DNA of 64,000 nt, from NCBI GenBank assembly GCA_949287365.1, contig CASEGC010000087.1, positions 38,731 to 102,730 of the forward strand, given 5' to 3'. The notes beneath the pieces were generated by a model that worked only from the letters and a program-made list of their open reading frames with translations, was not told the DNA's origin and did no database searches. This document shows, piece after piece, positions 20,898 to 30,600 of this stretch (positions within the stretch are counted from its first letter, which is position 1; each line of letters opens with the position of its first letter). Source of the stretch: an uncultured Parabacteroides sp. (GTDB lineage: Bacteria; Bacteroidota; Bacteroidia; Bacteroidales; Tannerellaceae). The translations under genes were made by a program, and so were the position numbers.

Positions 20898-21092
20898 ATC
20901 ATTATGATTTATAAATAATAGAGAATATCTTCTTACCGAAAAACAAAGATAATGAATTTTAAGAAGCCTCATACCCATATATTGTAAGGTTTATTACAAA
21001 AAAATCTCTTTAAAATTTAGGACCGCGGCGAAGAAAATCGTTTCTTTGACATACGAAGAAAAAAATACAGGAATCTCATAAAATATTAGCGT

Positions 21093-22031
21093 ATGAATCG
21101 AATTTGTAATCTTTTTGGCATCCAATACCCCATCATCCAAGGAGGAATGGTGTGGTGCAGCGGATGGCGTTTAGCGTCAGCGGTAAGCGAAGCCGGAGGT
21201 TTGGGATTGCTCGGGGCAGGTTCCATGCATCCGGATGTATTGCGGGAACATATCCGGAAATGCAGAGCGGCTACCAGTAAGCCGTTCGGAGTGAATGTTC
21301 CACTTATGTATCCTGAAATCGATACGCTGATGCGTATATTGGCGGAAGAAGAGGTGAAAATCGTGTTTACCTCGGCGGGAAATCCAAAGACATGGACAAA
21401 GTGGCTCAAGGAACAGGGCATGCGAGTAGCCCATGTGGTCAGCAGTTCCAAATTCGCCTTGAAATGCGAAGAGGCAGGCGTGGACGCTATCGTGGCCGAA
21501 GGTTTCGAGGCGGGAGGACATAACGGACGTGAGGAGACGACCACGATGTGCCTCATTCCGGCGGTGCGTAAGGCGACCGCTCTCCCGCTCATGGCGGCCG
21601 GAGGCATCGGGACCGGGCAAGCGATTTTGGCGGCGCGCGCCTTAGGAGCCGACGGCGTGCAAATCGGCACCCGTTTCGCGTTGACCAAAGAGAGTTCCGC
21701 TCATGAGAATTTCAAGAAACTGTGCCTTAACCTGAAAGAAGGCGACACGAAACTTCTCCTCAAGAAACTATCGCCGACCCGCCTCGTGAAAAGCGCTTTC
21801 ATGGACGCGGTGGAAGAGGCGGAAAACCGAGGAGCGTCCGTGGAGGAACTACGCGCATTGCTGGGTAAAGGCCGGGCGAAAAAAGGAATTTTCGAGGGAG
21901 ACTTAGAGGAGGGCGAGCTTGAGATTGGGCAAGTGGCTTCCCTGTTCGCGGAGGAGCGGTCCGTTGCGGAGGTCATGAAGGAACTCATCGAGGAATACCG
22001 GTCAGCCGCAGAGAACATCGAGGCGTTATAA
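21093..22031 (+). CDS. FabK/nitronate monooxygenase-family flavoprotein
   Basis: FMN-dependent TIM-barrel enzyme, 312 residues. Conserved elements: YPIIQGGMVWCSG at the N-terminus, AGGLGLLGAGSM, the phosphate-binding EGFEAGGHNGREETTTM, and AAGGIGTGQAI followed by ALGADGVQIGTRF. Two related activities share this fold: enoyl-ACP reductase II (FabK), which completes fatty-acid elongation, and nitronate monooxygenase (2-nitropropane dioxygenase). The sequence resembles FabK-like members, but I cannot separate them with certainty. It is a single gene followed by a strong terminator. Confidence 0.8.
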   Translation: MNRICNLFGIQYPIIQGGMVWCSGWRLASAVSEAGGLGLLGAGSMHPDVLREHIRKCRAATSKPFGVNVPLMYPEIDTLMRILAEEEVKIVFTSAGNPKTWTKWLKEQGMRVAHVVSSSKFALKCEEAGVDAIVAEGFEAGGHNGREETTTMCLIPAVRKATALPLMAAGGIGTGQAILAARALGADGVQIGTRFALTKESSAHENFKKLCLNLKEGDTKLLLKKLSPTRLVKSAFMDAVEEAENRGASVEELRALLGKGRAKKGIFEGDLEEGELEIGQVASLFAEERSVAEVMKELIEEYRSAAENIEAL

Positions 22032-22046
22032 TTCGTGGCTATAAAA

Positions 22047-22088
22047 AGAGGCTGTCTTGCCCGATTCGTCGGAGACAGCCTCTCTTTT
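22047..22088. terminator. Bidirectional intrinsic terminator
   Basis: AGAGGCTGTCT (22047-22057) pairs with AGACAGCCTCT (22073-22083), with A and T runs outside, between the convergent FabK-like and guaA genes. Confidence 0.9.
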
Positions 22089-22118
22089 ATTTTTCCCGAA
22101 CGAGAGTTACCCTAAGGA

Positions 22119-23639
22119 TTACTCCCACTCTATCGTAGCGGGCGGCTTCGAGCTGATGTCATACACTACGCGATTCACCCCTTTCACCTTATTGATAATC
22201 TCGTTGGAGACCTTGGCGAGAAACTCGTAAGGGAGTTGCGCCCAATCGGCGGTCATGGCATCTGTCGAGGTCACGGCACGTAAGGCGACCGTGTTCTCAT
22301 ACGTCCGCTCATCACCCATGACACCTACGGAACGAATCGGGAGCAGGATTGTCCCAGCTTGCCATACCTTGTCATACAAGCCCCACTCACGCATCAACGA
22401 CATATAAATGTCATCCGCATCTTGCAAAATCCGCACCTTCTCCGGCGTGATGTCTCCCAAGATACGGATGCCCAGTCCCGGACCGGGGAAAGGATGGCGC
22501 TTAATCAAATGCGGCTGCATCCCCAACTCCATGCCCACGCGACGGACCTCGTCCTTGAATAGAAGGCGGAGCGGCTCCACCAGTTTCAGGTTCATCTTCG
22601 CGGGAAGACCGCCCACGTTATGGTGGCTCTTGATGACCGTACCGGTAATGGACAACGACTCAATCACGTCCGGATAAATCGTTCCCTGCGCCAGCCACTT
22701 GATATCTTTCAGCTTCTTGGCTTCCTCCTCGAATACGTCGATGAAACCCTTCCCGATAATCTTACGCTTTTTCTCCGGTTCCGTCACGCCCGCCAACTCC
22801 GCATAGAACTTGTCTTTCGCGTTGACGCCGATTACGTTCAAGCCGAGATGTTCATAGTCTCTCAACACGTTCTCGAACTCGTTCTTGCGTAACAATCCGT
22901 GGTCCACGAATATACAAGTCAGGTTCTTCCCGATGGCACGGTTCAGCAACACCGCCGTGACGGAAGAGTCCACACCTCCCGAAAGCGCGAGGATTACCTT
23001 GTCGTCTCCCAGTTTCTCTTTCAGCTCCTCCACCGTCGACTCGATGAAAGAAGCCGGCGTCCAATCCTTAGCGCAGCCACAGATGTTCAGGAAATTGTCC
23101 AACAATTTGGTCCCGTCCGTCGTATGGAACACCTCCGGATGGAATTGCACGCCCCAAGTGCGCTCGCCCTCCACGCGATAGGCGGCGGCTTTCACGTCGT
23201 CCGTGCTGGCGATAATCTTGAAGTTGTCAGGTAACGCCGTGATCGTGTCGCCATGCGACATCCATATTTGCGAACCGATTTGAATACCCTTCAGCAACTC
23301 GTCCGCGCCATCGATATACGACAAGTTGGCGCGTCCATACTCGCGGGAATTCGCCGGCTCCACCTTACCACCGGAGATATAAGCCAAAAATTGCGCCCCA
23401 TAACAGATTCCCAAAACGGGATATTTACCGCGAATCTCGCTCAAGTCCGCCTTGAAAGCGTCCTTGTCATATACGGAATAAGGACTTCCGGAAAGAATCA
23501 CGCCCTTCACGTCCGTCGCGCCATGCGGAAATTTGTTATAAGGAACGATTTCGCAATACATATTCAACTCACGTACCCTACGGCCGATAAGTTGCGTTGT
23601 CTGCGAACCGAAATCAAGAATAATAAGTCTTTCGTGCAT
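22119..23639 (-). CDS. guaA: GMP synthase (glutamine-hydrolysing)
   Basis: Converts XMP to GMP using glutamine and ATP. 506 residues from [13 protein letters not shown]; the upstream extension in frame is discarded because it does not match the family. The class I glutamine amidotransferase domain has nucleophile C79 ([10 protein letters not shown]) and the later HPE motif (GVQFHPEV). The ATP-pyrophosphatase domain carries the P-loop [10 protein letters not shown], and the C-terminal dimerisation domain ends in TIEWE, as usual. On the minus strand TAAATTCG just upstream may be a -7 box. It is divergent from lemA across a space containing palindrome element B. Confidence 0.97.
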   Translation of the reverse strand: MHERLIILDFGSQTTQLIGRRVRELNMYCEIVPYNKFPHGATDVKGVILSGSPYSVYDKDAFKADLSEIRGKYPVLGICYGAQFLAYISGGKVEPANSREYGRANLSYIDGADELLKGIQIGSQIWMSHGDTITALPDNFKIIASTDDVKAAAYRVEGERTWGVQFHPEVFHTTDGTKLLDNFLNICGCAKDWTPASFIESTVEELKEKLGDDKVILALSGGVDSSVTAVLLNRAIGKNLTCIFVDHGLLRKNEFENVLRDYEHLGLNVIGVNAKDKFYAELAGVTEPEKKRKIIGKGFIDVFEEEAKKLKDIKWLAQGTIYPDVIESLSITGTVIKSHHNVGGLPAKMNLKLVEPLRLLFKDEVRRVGMELGMQPHLIKRHPFPGPGLGIRILGDITPEKVRILQDADDIYMSLMREWGLYDKVWQAGTILLPIRSVGVMGDERTYENTVALRAVTSTDAMTADWAQLPYEFLAKVSNEIINKVKGVNRVVYDISSKPPATIEWE

Positions 23640-23715
23640 GCGAATACGATTATGATATGATTTATAAGTCGCGAATTTAAGGAAAAGCCTCGATTCTCGC
23701 ACCATGCCAAGGGAG

Positions 23716-23897
23716 AAAAACGACAAAGCCCCAAGGAATAAAGCGAGAATCCACGGGAAAAAGTTTTTCCCTTCCACATAAAAACTCTATCTTCAGGTTG
23801 AAGATATACATCTTTAGGCTGAAGATATGTATCTTTAAGCTTGCGATATGTATCTTTAGGCTAAAGATAGAGTTTTCATAAGGGAGATTCCGTTTTT
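23716..23897. repeat. Palindrome-array element, copy B (4 x 21 bp)
   Basis: In the 416-bp space between guaA and lemA. The core at 23788-23869 is four 19-bp units with 2-nt spacers. Unit 1 is TATCTTCAGGTTGAAGATA, a compensatory variant of TATCTTTAGGCTAAAGATA in which both sides of one base pair have changed. Flanks are A-rich on the left (AAAAACG at 23716-23722) and T-rich on the right (CGTTTTT at 23891-23897) and can pair. Beyond the element, the space holds the lemA promoter and otherwise nothing I can name. Confidence 0.85.
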
Positions 23898-23987
23898 TTG
23901 GGGGGACTTTCCAAGATTTATCTTCCTACATGACGAATTTTTCGTCCGGGCCGTCCCAGACTCTTCCTTATCCCGCAGACGAAACGA

Positions 23988-24018
23988 TTGCGGATATTCG
24001 TTTTTTTGTATAGCTTTG
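23988..24018 (+). promoter_or_regulatory. Predicted lemA promoter
   Basis: TTG at 23988-23990 and TAGCTTTG at 24011-24018, spacer 20 nt; an exact TAnnTTTG -7 box about 38 bp before the lemA ATG. Confidence 0.65.
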
Positions 24019-24055
24019 CCCCGTTTTGTATAATCAACTAAATTTTTTTTCGAAA

Positions 24056-24643
24056 ATGTTCAAGAACAAGACAGTATGGATTATCATCGCCATCGTGGCG
24101 ATATTATTCTTTTGGGTGAAAGGCGTATATAACGATATGGTGATAAAGAACGAGGAAGTGAGCAAGGCATGGAGCCAGGTGGAGAACCAGTACCAACGAC
24201 GCATGGACTTGATTCCGAACCTCGTCAACACCGTGAAAGGATACGCCTCGCATGAGCGAGAGACGCTGGAAAGCGTGGTCAAGGCACGTTCGGAGGCGAC
24301 AAAGACCACTATCGACCCCACGAACCTGACCGCGGAATCACTGAAAGAGTTCCAATCCGCCCAAGGCGAGTTAGGCGCCGCCTTGTCGCGCCTGATGGTG
24401 GTTTTGGAACGCTATCCGGACTTGAAGGCGAACCAGAATTTCAGCGAGCTGCAAGCCCAGCTGGAGGGGACGGAGAACCGTATCGCCACGGAACGTAAGC
24501 GTTTCAATGAGGTAGCCCAATCGTACAACACCTATATCCGCCAATTCCCGAACAACCTGCTGTCCGGCACGTTCGGTTTCCAGCCGAAAGCCTACTTCAG
24601 CGCGGAGGCCGGGGCGGAAAAGGCGCCTAAAGTGGAATTTTGA
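24056..24643 (+). CDS. lemA: LemA family protein
   Basis: 195 residues from MFKNKTVWII. One N-terminal membrane segment (about residues 5-22) is followed by an antiparallel three- to four-helix bundle typical of LemA: VYNDMVIKNEEVSKAWSQVE, then YQRRMDLIPNLVNTVKGYA and ERYPDLKANQNF. It is probably anchored in the inner membrane with the helical domain outside the cytoplasm. Function is not established. The neighbour, 11 bp downstream, is a TPM-domain protein; this LemA-TPM pairing is widespread and suggests a shared envelope process. Confidence 0.92.
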   Translation: MFKNKTVWIIIAIVAILFFWVKGVYNDMVIKNEEVSKAWSQVENQYQRRMDLIPNLVNTVKGYASHERETLESVVKARSEATKTTIDPTNLTAESLKEFQSAQGELGAALSRLMVVLERYPDLKANQNFSELQAQLEGTENRIATERKRFNEVAQSYNTYIRQFPNNLLSGTFGFQPKAYFSAEAGAEKAPKVEF

Positions 24644-24654
24644 CAGAAGGATAA

Positions 24655-25620
24655 ATGAGCCAGACTACAACACATAGCGGCCGGAACCGGCGTTGGGCTC
24701 TCCTCCTTTGGATAGGCTTGCTGCTCATCGCCACCCGGCTCGCGGCGAGAGATTACACGGTGGAGACCGTACCGAACGTCCGCCTCTCCGACCAGCAGAA
24801 CCACGTGAGCGACCCGGACGGCATCATCGCGCCCGGCGACGCGGCGCGAATCAACCGCCTGCTGAACGTCGTGGAGGACAGCTTGGGCATCGAGGTGGCG
24901 GTCGTGGCCCTGAGCGGCATCGGCGACAACGACACACGCACGTTCGCCACGGAGTTGTTCAATTATTGGAAACTCGGTCAAAAAGGGGAAGACAATGGGC
25001 TGCTAATCCAATTGGTCACGGAGCCCTCGCGACGTTCCGTCGTGTTCGAGACCGGATACGGCATCGAGGGAGTCCTTCCGGACGCCATCTGTTACCGCCT
25101 TCAGCAACAATACATGATACCGGACCTGAAAAAAGGCGATTACAGCGCCGGCATGCTGAAAGGCGTGATGGCGGTAAGCCAATATCTGCTCTCCAGTGAT
25201 TACGAGCGGGGGAAAATGGTCGGCGGACATGCCTCCTCGCAGGGCGAAGGCGACCCTTCGCTGTGGATTTTCGCCCTCTTCGCCATCGGGACGCTCGGAA
25301 TCGTCGCCTTCGCCTCCTACCAAAGATATCGTCCGAGGAGATGCCCCCGATGCGGGAAAAAGACGTTCGTCTACATAGGACGGCAAACGCTCCAAGAGGC
25401 GACCCGCTTCTCGGAAGGTCTGGACGAGGAGGTCTATCGCTGCAAGAATTGCGGCTATACCGAGAGGCATAGGCACGTCACCGACCGCATACGGCCCGGA
25501 GGTGGCGGTCCCATCATCATGGGCGGAGGCGGTTTCGGAGGCTTCGGCGGAGGAAGCGGAGGCGGAAGCTCGTGGGGCGGCGGAAGCTCCGGTGGAGGCG
25601 GCTCGATGAGCCGGTTCTGA
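24655..25620 (+). CDS. TPM-domain membrane protein (YgcG family)
   Basis: 321 residues. Signal/membrane segment at about residues 14-30, then a TPM (TLP18.3/Psb32/MOLO-1) phosphatase-like domain at about 38-180 (VSDPDGIIAPGDAARINRLL; GLLIQLV; VFETGYGIEGVLPDA). A second membrane segment at about 202-220 is followed by a zinc-ribbon pair, CPRCGK and CKNCGY. The C-terminus is almost entirely glycine and serine, ending SMSRF, as usual for the YgcG group. The zinc ribbon is expected on the cytoplasmic or periplasmic side depending on topology. It forms a unit with lemA. Confidence 0.88.
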   Translation: MSQTTTHSGRNRRWALLLWIGLLLIATRLAARDYTVETVPNVRLSDQQNHVSDPDGIIAPGDAARINRLLNVVEDSLGIEVAVVALSGIGDNDTRTFATELFNYWKLGQKGEDNGLLIQLVTEPSRRSVVFETGYGIEGVLPDAICYRLQQQYMIPDLKKGDYSAGMLKGVMAVSQYLLSSDYERGKMVGGHASSQGEGDPSLWIFALFAIGTLGIVAFASYQRYRPRRCPRCGKKTFVYIGRQTLQEATRFSEGLDEEVYRCKNCGYTERHRHVTDRIRPGGGGPIIMGGGGFGGFGGGSGGGSSWGGGSSGGGGSMSRF

Positions 25621-25627
25621 AAGGCAA

Positions 25628-25675
25628 ACGAGGAGGACCGCCCAAGATGACAGGCCGCCCTCCTCGTCGTTTTTA
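25628..25675. terminator. Intrinsic terminator between convergent genes
   Basis: ACGAGGAGG (25628-25636) pairs with CCTCCTCGT (25659-25667) and is followed by a T-rich stretch (CGTTTTTATA) on the plus strand, just after the TPM gene. Confidence 0.85.
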
Positions 25676-25682
25676 TATCCTC

Positions 25683-26744
25683 TCATTGCATCAAGCCACC
25701 CTCGATGAAGAAGAGCACCTCGTTCAAGTGGTTCTTGTTCGCCGCCGCATCGTCGAGGCTGGCGGGGACGGTAAGCACCTTATCTTGAATCAGGTTGTCC
25801 ATCAAGCCCCACATCACCTCGTGGTAAAGTATCACCATCGCCACGTTTTCCTTGTCAATGCCGTAACGCTCCTTCAGGGAGCCGCAATTGGCCTTCAGTT
25901 CCGTACTGATAGCGTCCACCAGCCTCGCGGTGAGTTGATGGAAACGGTCGTTCACCCGCTTGATAACGGGAAACAGCGGGCCGCCCTCATCGTCCACCAT
26001 CCCGTAGGGCTTCAGCTGGGCGATGAGCCGCGGGTCCGTCACCTTGCCGGACTGGGCGAGCTCCTCGGCGCAACGCTCCATGAGGCTGTTGGCGGGAGCG
26101 ATGTCGGAGTCGACATAAGTCATTATCAAATCCTGCTCGCCGAAGCCGTTCGTACCGAATTTCGTCCCCTCGCGCGGCTCGTACAGCGCCCAATAGCAGC
26201 CGCTCCAGCCCATGTTGTTATCGACATCGTCGAACAGCGTCAGCTTGGTCCACATCCGGCCGTCCAACAGGTAGGAGAAGAGGAGCGAGAGCCTGTTGCC
26301 GGCGAAGCCCATACCGTCGATGGCCTCCGCGAGCGAGACGAAGTCCGCCTTCGTCTTCCCGTAGATGGAGCGGGCTATCTCCTCGCTCTGGCCCCGCAGC
26401 GCGGCGGTCTGTTCCTTGTCGAGAATCGGCATGGTGGTCTTCCACCGCTTCTCCGGCGTACGGCGTATCAGGCCGGCCACCCTCAGCAGCATCCACTGGC
26501 TGTCCGAGCACTTCACGCCCATCTCCCGAAGCTCGTCCAGCGCGCGCGGGGTCCGCAAGTTATAAAGAATCTCCCAGTTGTTGTCCAGCCTCACGTAATC
26601 CTCCGGTTGGAAGAGGCTTACCGCCACGAACTGCGTCGCCTCCCACTCATCGTAAGGCCTTACCGGAGTCTGCGCCCCCAGCGGAAACGCGGCCGAAAAC
26701 AGGCCCGCCAGCAGGAGCGTCTTGAAATAGTTCTTCTTTCTCAT
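25683..26744 (-). CDS. Exported protein of unknown function
   Basis: 353 residues from MRKKNYFKTLLLAG, with a clear signal peptide ending near GAQ. The longer open frame upstream runs through a 41-bp repeat array into the Crp-like gene and is not coding. The mature protein is helix-rich (PILDKEQTAALRGQSEEIAR; RFHQLTARLVDAISTEL) and has one tryptophan-rich stretch (MGWSGCYWALYEP). I do not recognise the family. It is separated from the upstream Crp-like gene by the array F space, so it may be independently transcribed; the convergent TPM gene shares its terminator. Confidence 0.75.
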   Translation of the reverse strand: MRKKNYFKTLLLAGLFSAAFPLGAQTPVRPYDEWEATQFVAVSLFQPEDYVRLDNNWEILYNLRTPRALDELREMGVKCSDSQWMLLRVAGLIRRTPEKRWKTTMPILDKEQTAALRGQSEEIARSIYGKTKADFVSLAEAIDGMGFAGNRLSLLFSYLLDGRMWTKLTLFDDVDNNMGWSGCYWALYEPREGTKFGTNGFGEQDLIMTYVDSDIAPANSLMERCAEELAQSGKVTDPRLIAQLKPYGMVDDEGGPLFPVIKRVNDRFHQLTARLVDAISTELKANCGSLKERYGIDKENVAMVILYHEVMWGLMDNLIQDKVLTVPASLDDAAANKNHLNEVLFFIEGGLMQ

Positions 26745-26794
26745 TTGTGTAAATCGTTTAAATAGGTAAATAAAAAAAGGGGGCCGATACCTCG

Positions 26795-27060
26795 CGGCGA
26801 CCCCTCGCCGACCACCGGAAACCCTTTCCCGCCCTCGGCGACCCCTCGCCGACCACCGGAAACCCTTTCCCGCCCTCGGCGAGGCCTCGGAAACCACCGG
26901 AAACCCTTTCCCGTCCTCGGCGAGGCCTCGGAAACCACCGGAAACCCTTTCCCGCCCTTTCGCGGGGACGCGAGACCACCGGAAACACTTTCCCGCCCCT
27001 CCGTAGGGGCGCGAGACCACGGGAAACACTTTCCCGCCCTTTCGCGGGGGCGCGAGGCGG
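26795..27060. repeat. Tandem repeat array F (6.5 x 41 bp, two hairpins per unit)
   Basis: Six full 41-bp units and a partial seventh fill the space between the Crp-like gene and the exported protein. Each unit carries two palindromes. The first changes sequence but keeps pairing: CGGCGA-CCCC-TCGCCG in units 1-2, CGAGGCCTCG in units 3-4, TCGCG-GGGA-CGCGA in unit 5 and TCGCG-GGGG-CGCGA in unit 7 (unit 6 is imperfect). The second is GGAAA-CCC-TTTCC or GGAAA-CAC-TTTCC, lengthened to CGGGAAA/TTTCCCG in unit 6. Hairpin pitch is thus about 20.5 bp. Confidence 0.9.
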
Positions 27061-27061
27061 C

Positions 27062-27646
27062 TTACTGCAGGCTCGCCCTCACGCGGCTCAGCGTCTCCGG
27101 CGTCATTTGCAGGTAGGAGGCGATATGGGAGAGCGGCGCGCGGCGAATGATTTCCGGCTGCTCCCTCAGCAAGCGGACGTAACGCTCGTTGGCGGTCTCG
27201 AAGCGGAAGGAATCCGCCTTGTGCTGCGAGAGGATGAGCGAATTCTCCAACAAACCCCTGTACATCACCTCTATCTCGTAACATTCCGCGCAAAGAGCCA
27301 TCAGGGGGTCGTGCGGGATGCCGTACACCACCGTGTTCTCCAACGCCTCCACCATCAGGCGGGTGGGCCGCTGGCGCAAGAAGCTCTCGATGCAGATGAA
27401 GACGTTGTCCTCGCGAGCGAAGTGCTCGGTGAGGTCTTTCTTGTTCTTGTAGTAGAACTGGCGCACCATCCCCTTGTAGACGTAGCCTAACTGGTCGCTG
27501 ACCTCGCCCTCGGCGAGGAAAAGCGAGCCTTTCCTCACCTCCGAGCGAATCAGGATGGCGGCCAGCCGCTCCAAGCTCTCCTCGCTAAGCGGGGCGGACT
27601 GCTCCGCGATCTTGCGCGCCACGCATATCGACGTATCCATACTCAT
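27062..27646 (-). CDS. Crp/Fnr-family transcriptional regulator
   Basis: 194 residues. The N-terminal cyclic-nucleotide-binding fold covers about residues 15-125 (KGSLFLAEGEVSDQLGYVYKG; EDNVFICIESFL), and the C-terminal winged helix includes PLSHIASYLQMTPETLSRVRA, the recognition region. It lacks the cysteine set of Fnr and the full cAMP-contact motif, so the effector is unknown, as for most Bacteroidetes members. Its ATG overlaps the carB stop codon (ATGA at 27643-27646), so it is very probably translated from the purF-like-carA-carB transcript. A start two codons later (MDTS) is possible. Confidence 0.88.
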   Translation of the reverse strand: MSMDTSICVARKIAEQSAPLSEESLERLAAILIRSEVRKGSLFLAEGEVSDQLGYVYKGMVRQFYYKNKKDLTEHFAREDNVFICIESFLRQRPTRLMVEALENTVVYGIPHDPLMALCAECYEIEVMYRGLLENSLILSQHKADSFRFETANERYVRLLREQPEIIRRAPLSHIASYLQMTPETLSRVRASLQ

Positions 27647-30600
27647 TTATATTCTTGCCAGCTCTTGATATGGATATCCTCCATGCTCAACGTGCAGAAG
27701 GCCTGGATGAAAGCGCTCGCCAAGCGGGCGTTGGTTATCAAGGGAATATTCAGGTCGATGGCGGCCCGGCGTATCTTGTAGCCATTGTCCAGCTCGCCGG
27801 CCGAGAGGTCGCGCGGGATGTTCACCACCATGTCTATCTTCCTCTCGTGCAGCATCGCGAGCGCCTGCGGCTCCCCTTGCTCGCTCGGCCAGTAGACCAG
27901 CGTGCTCGGTATGCCGTTCTCCGCGAGGAAACGGTGCGTTCCGCCCGTGGCGAAGAGGTTATAGCCTTTCGACGCCAGCATCTTGGCCGCGTCCAGCATG
28001 TCCACCTTCTGCTTGGGCGCGCCGGTGGAGAGCAGGATGTTCTTCTCCGGAACGCGCTGGCCCACGGCGAGCATACTGGTCAACACCGCCTCGGACACGT
28101 CGTCGCCCAAGCATCCCACCTCGCCGGTGGAGGCCATGTCGACGCCCAGCACCGGGTCGGCCTTCTGCAGACGGTTGAAGGAGAACTGCGAGGCCTTGAT
28201 GCCCACGTAGTCCAAGTCGAACTCGTTCTTGTTAGGCTTCTCCACCGGCAAGCCCAGCATGATGCGGGTGGCCAGCTCGATGAAGTTTATCTTCAGCACC
28301 TTGCTCACGAAGGGGAACGAGCGGCTCGCCCGCAAGTTGCACTCGATGACCTTTATCTCGTTCCCCTTCGCCAGATACTGGATATTGAACGGGCCGGAGA
28401 TGTTCAGCTCCTTGGCTATCCGTTTGCTGACGCGCTTGATGCGGCGGACCGTCTCCACGTAGAGTTTCTGCGCCGGGAACTGGATGGTGGCGTCGCCCGA
28501 ATGCACTCCCGCGAACTCGATGTGCTCCGAGATGGCGTACATCACGATTTCCCCGTGGTCCGCCACGGCGTCCATCTCCACCTCCTTGGCGTGCTCGATG
28601 AACTGGCTCACCACCACCGGATGCTTCTTGCTGACATTCGCCGCCAGCTTCAGGAAACGCTCCAGCTCCTCTTGGTTCGAGCAGACGTTCATCGCCGCCC
28701 CACTCAACACGTAGCTCGGACGCACCAGCACGGGGAAGCCGACCTCCGCCACGAAAGCGTTGATGTCCTCCATGGAGGAAAGCTCCTTCCAGCGCGGCTG
28801 GTCCACGCCGATGCGGTCCAGCATGGCGGAGAACTTCTCGCGGTCCTCGGCGTTGTCGATGCTCTTCGCCGACGTGCCAAGGATGTTCACGTGCTGCTCG
28901 TCGAGGCGCATCGCCAAGTTGTTCGGTATCTGCCCGCCGGTCGATACGATCACGCCATACGGATTCTCCATCTCCAAGATATCCATCACCCGCTCGAAGG
29001 TAAGCTCGTCGAAGTAAAGGCGGTCGCACATGTCATAATCCGTGGAGACCGTCTCCGGGTTATAGTTAATCATGACGGAGCGATAGCCCTCTTTCCGAAT
29101 CGTGTTCAAGGCCTGCACGCCGCACCAGTCGAACTCCACGGAGCTACCGATTCGATAAGCCCCTGAACCCAGCACGACGATGGAACGATGGTCGCCCAGG
29201 TAGGTCACGTCGTTCTCCGTTCCGCTGTAAGTCAGATAAAGATAATTGGTCTGGGCGGGATACTCGGCGGCCAAGGTATCGATTTGTTTCACCACCGGAA
29301 GGATGCCATGCTCTTTCCTGAACTGGCGCACCAGCATCATGCCCCGTTCCGGATCCTCTTCCAAGCCAATCGCTCGGGCTATCTGGAAATCGGAGAAGCC
29401 TTGTATCTTCGCCCGCCGGATTAGTTCGGGATCGATTCGCCAACGTTGGATTCCTTTCATGTCGAAAGCATGAAGCTCCTTGGAAGTCTGCATAATGCCA
29501 TATAGTTTTTGCAGGAACCAACGGTCTATCTTGGTCAACTCATGAATCTGGTCAACCGTATAACCCGCCCGGAAAGCTTTCGATATCACGAAAATCCGCC
29601 GGTCGGTCGGCTCATGCAGCGCCTTGTCGATATCCGGAATCACCAGCTCCTTATTCTCCACGAAGCCATGCATCCCTTGCCCGATCATACGCAAGCCTTT
29701 CTGGAGGGCCTCCTCGAACGTACGCCCGATGGCCATCACCTCCCCGACCGACTTCATGCTGGAACCCAATTCACGGGCCACGCCATGAAACTTGCCCAAG
29801 TCCCAACGAGGAATCTTGCAAACCACATAGTCCAACGCCGGCTCGAAGAATGCACTGGTCGTCTTCGTCACGGAGTTCTTTAAGTCGAACAAGCCATATC
29901 CCAAGCCTAGTTTCGCCGCGACAAAAGCCAATGGATAACCCGTCGCCTTGGATGCCAACGCCGAAGAACGGCTCAAACGTGCGTTTACCTCGATCACCCG
30001 ATAGTCCTCGCTCTCCGGGTCGTATGCGTATTGCACGTTGCACTCGCCCACGATACCGATATGGCGGATGATACGAATCGCCAGCTCACGCAATTTATGA
30101 TAGTCCGTATTGCTCAACGTCTGTGAGGGAGCGATCACGATAGACTCACCCGTATGGATGCCTAACGGGTCGAAATTTTCCATGTTACATACCGTAATAC
30201 AATTGTCGAAACGGTCGCGTACCACCTCATATTCCACCTCTTTCCACCCTTTCAGGCTCTTTTCCACCAATACCTGAGGAGAGAAAGAGAATGCCTTTTC
30301 CACCAACACGTCAAGTTCCTCCTCGTTATCACAAAAACCGGAGCCTAATCCTCCTAAAGCGTACGCAGCCCTCACGATTACCGGATAACCGACTTCGGCC
30401 GCAGCCCGACGAGCGTCCGCCGCATTTTCCACCGCCTCGCTCTTGATGGTCTTCACGCCAATCTCATCCAACTTCTTCACGAACAACTCCCGGTCTTCCG
30501 TATCCATAATCGCTTGGACCGGAGTGCCTAATACTTTCACGTTATATTTCTCCAACACGCCACTTTGATAAAGAGCCACGCCACAATTTAATGCGGTTTG

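Noticed and set aside
25683-27293. A 536-codon minus-strand frame that would extend the exported protein upstream.
   Set aside because: The extension is the translation of 41-bp array F plus part of the Crp-like gene in another frame; the real signal peptide starts at 26744.
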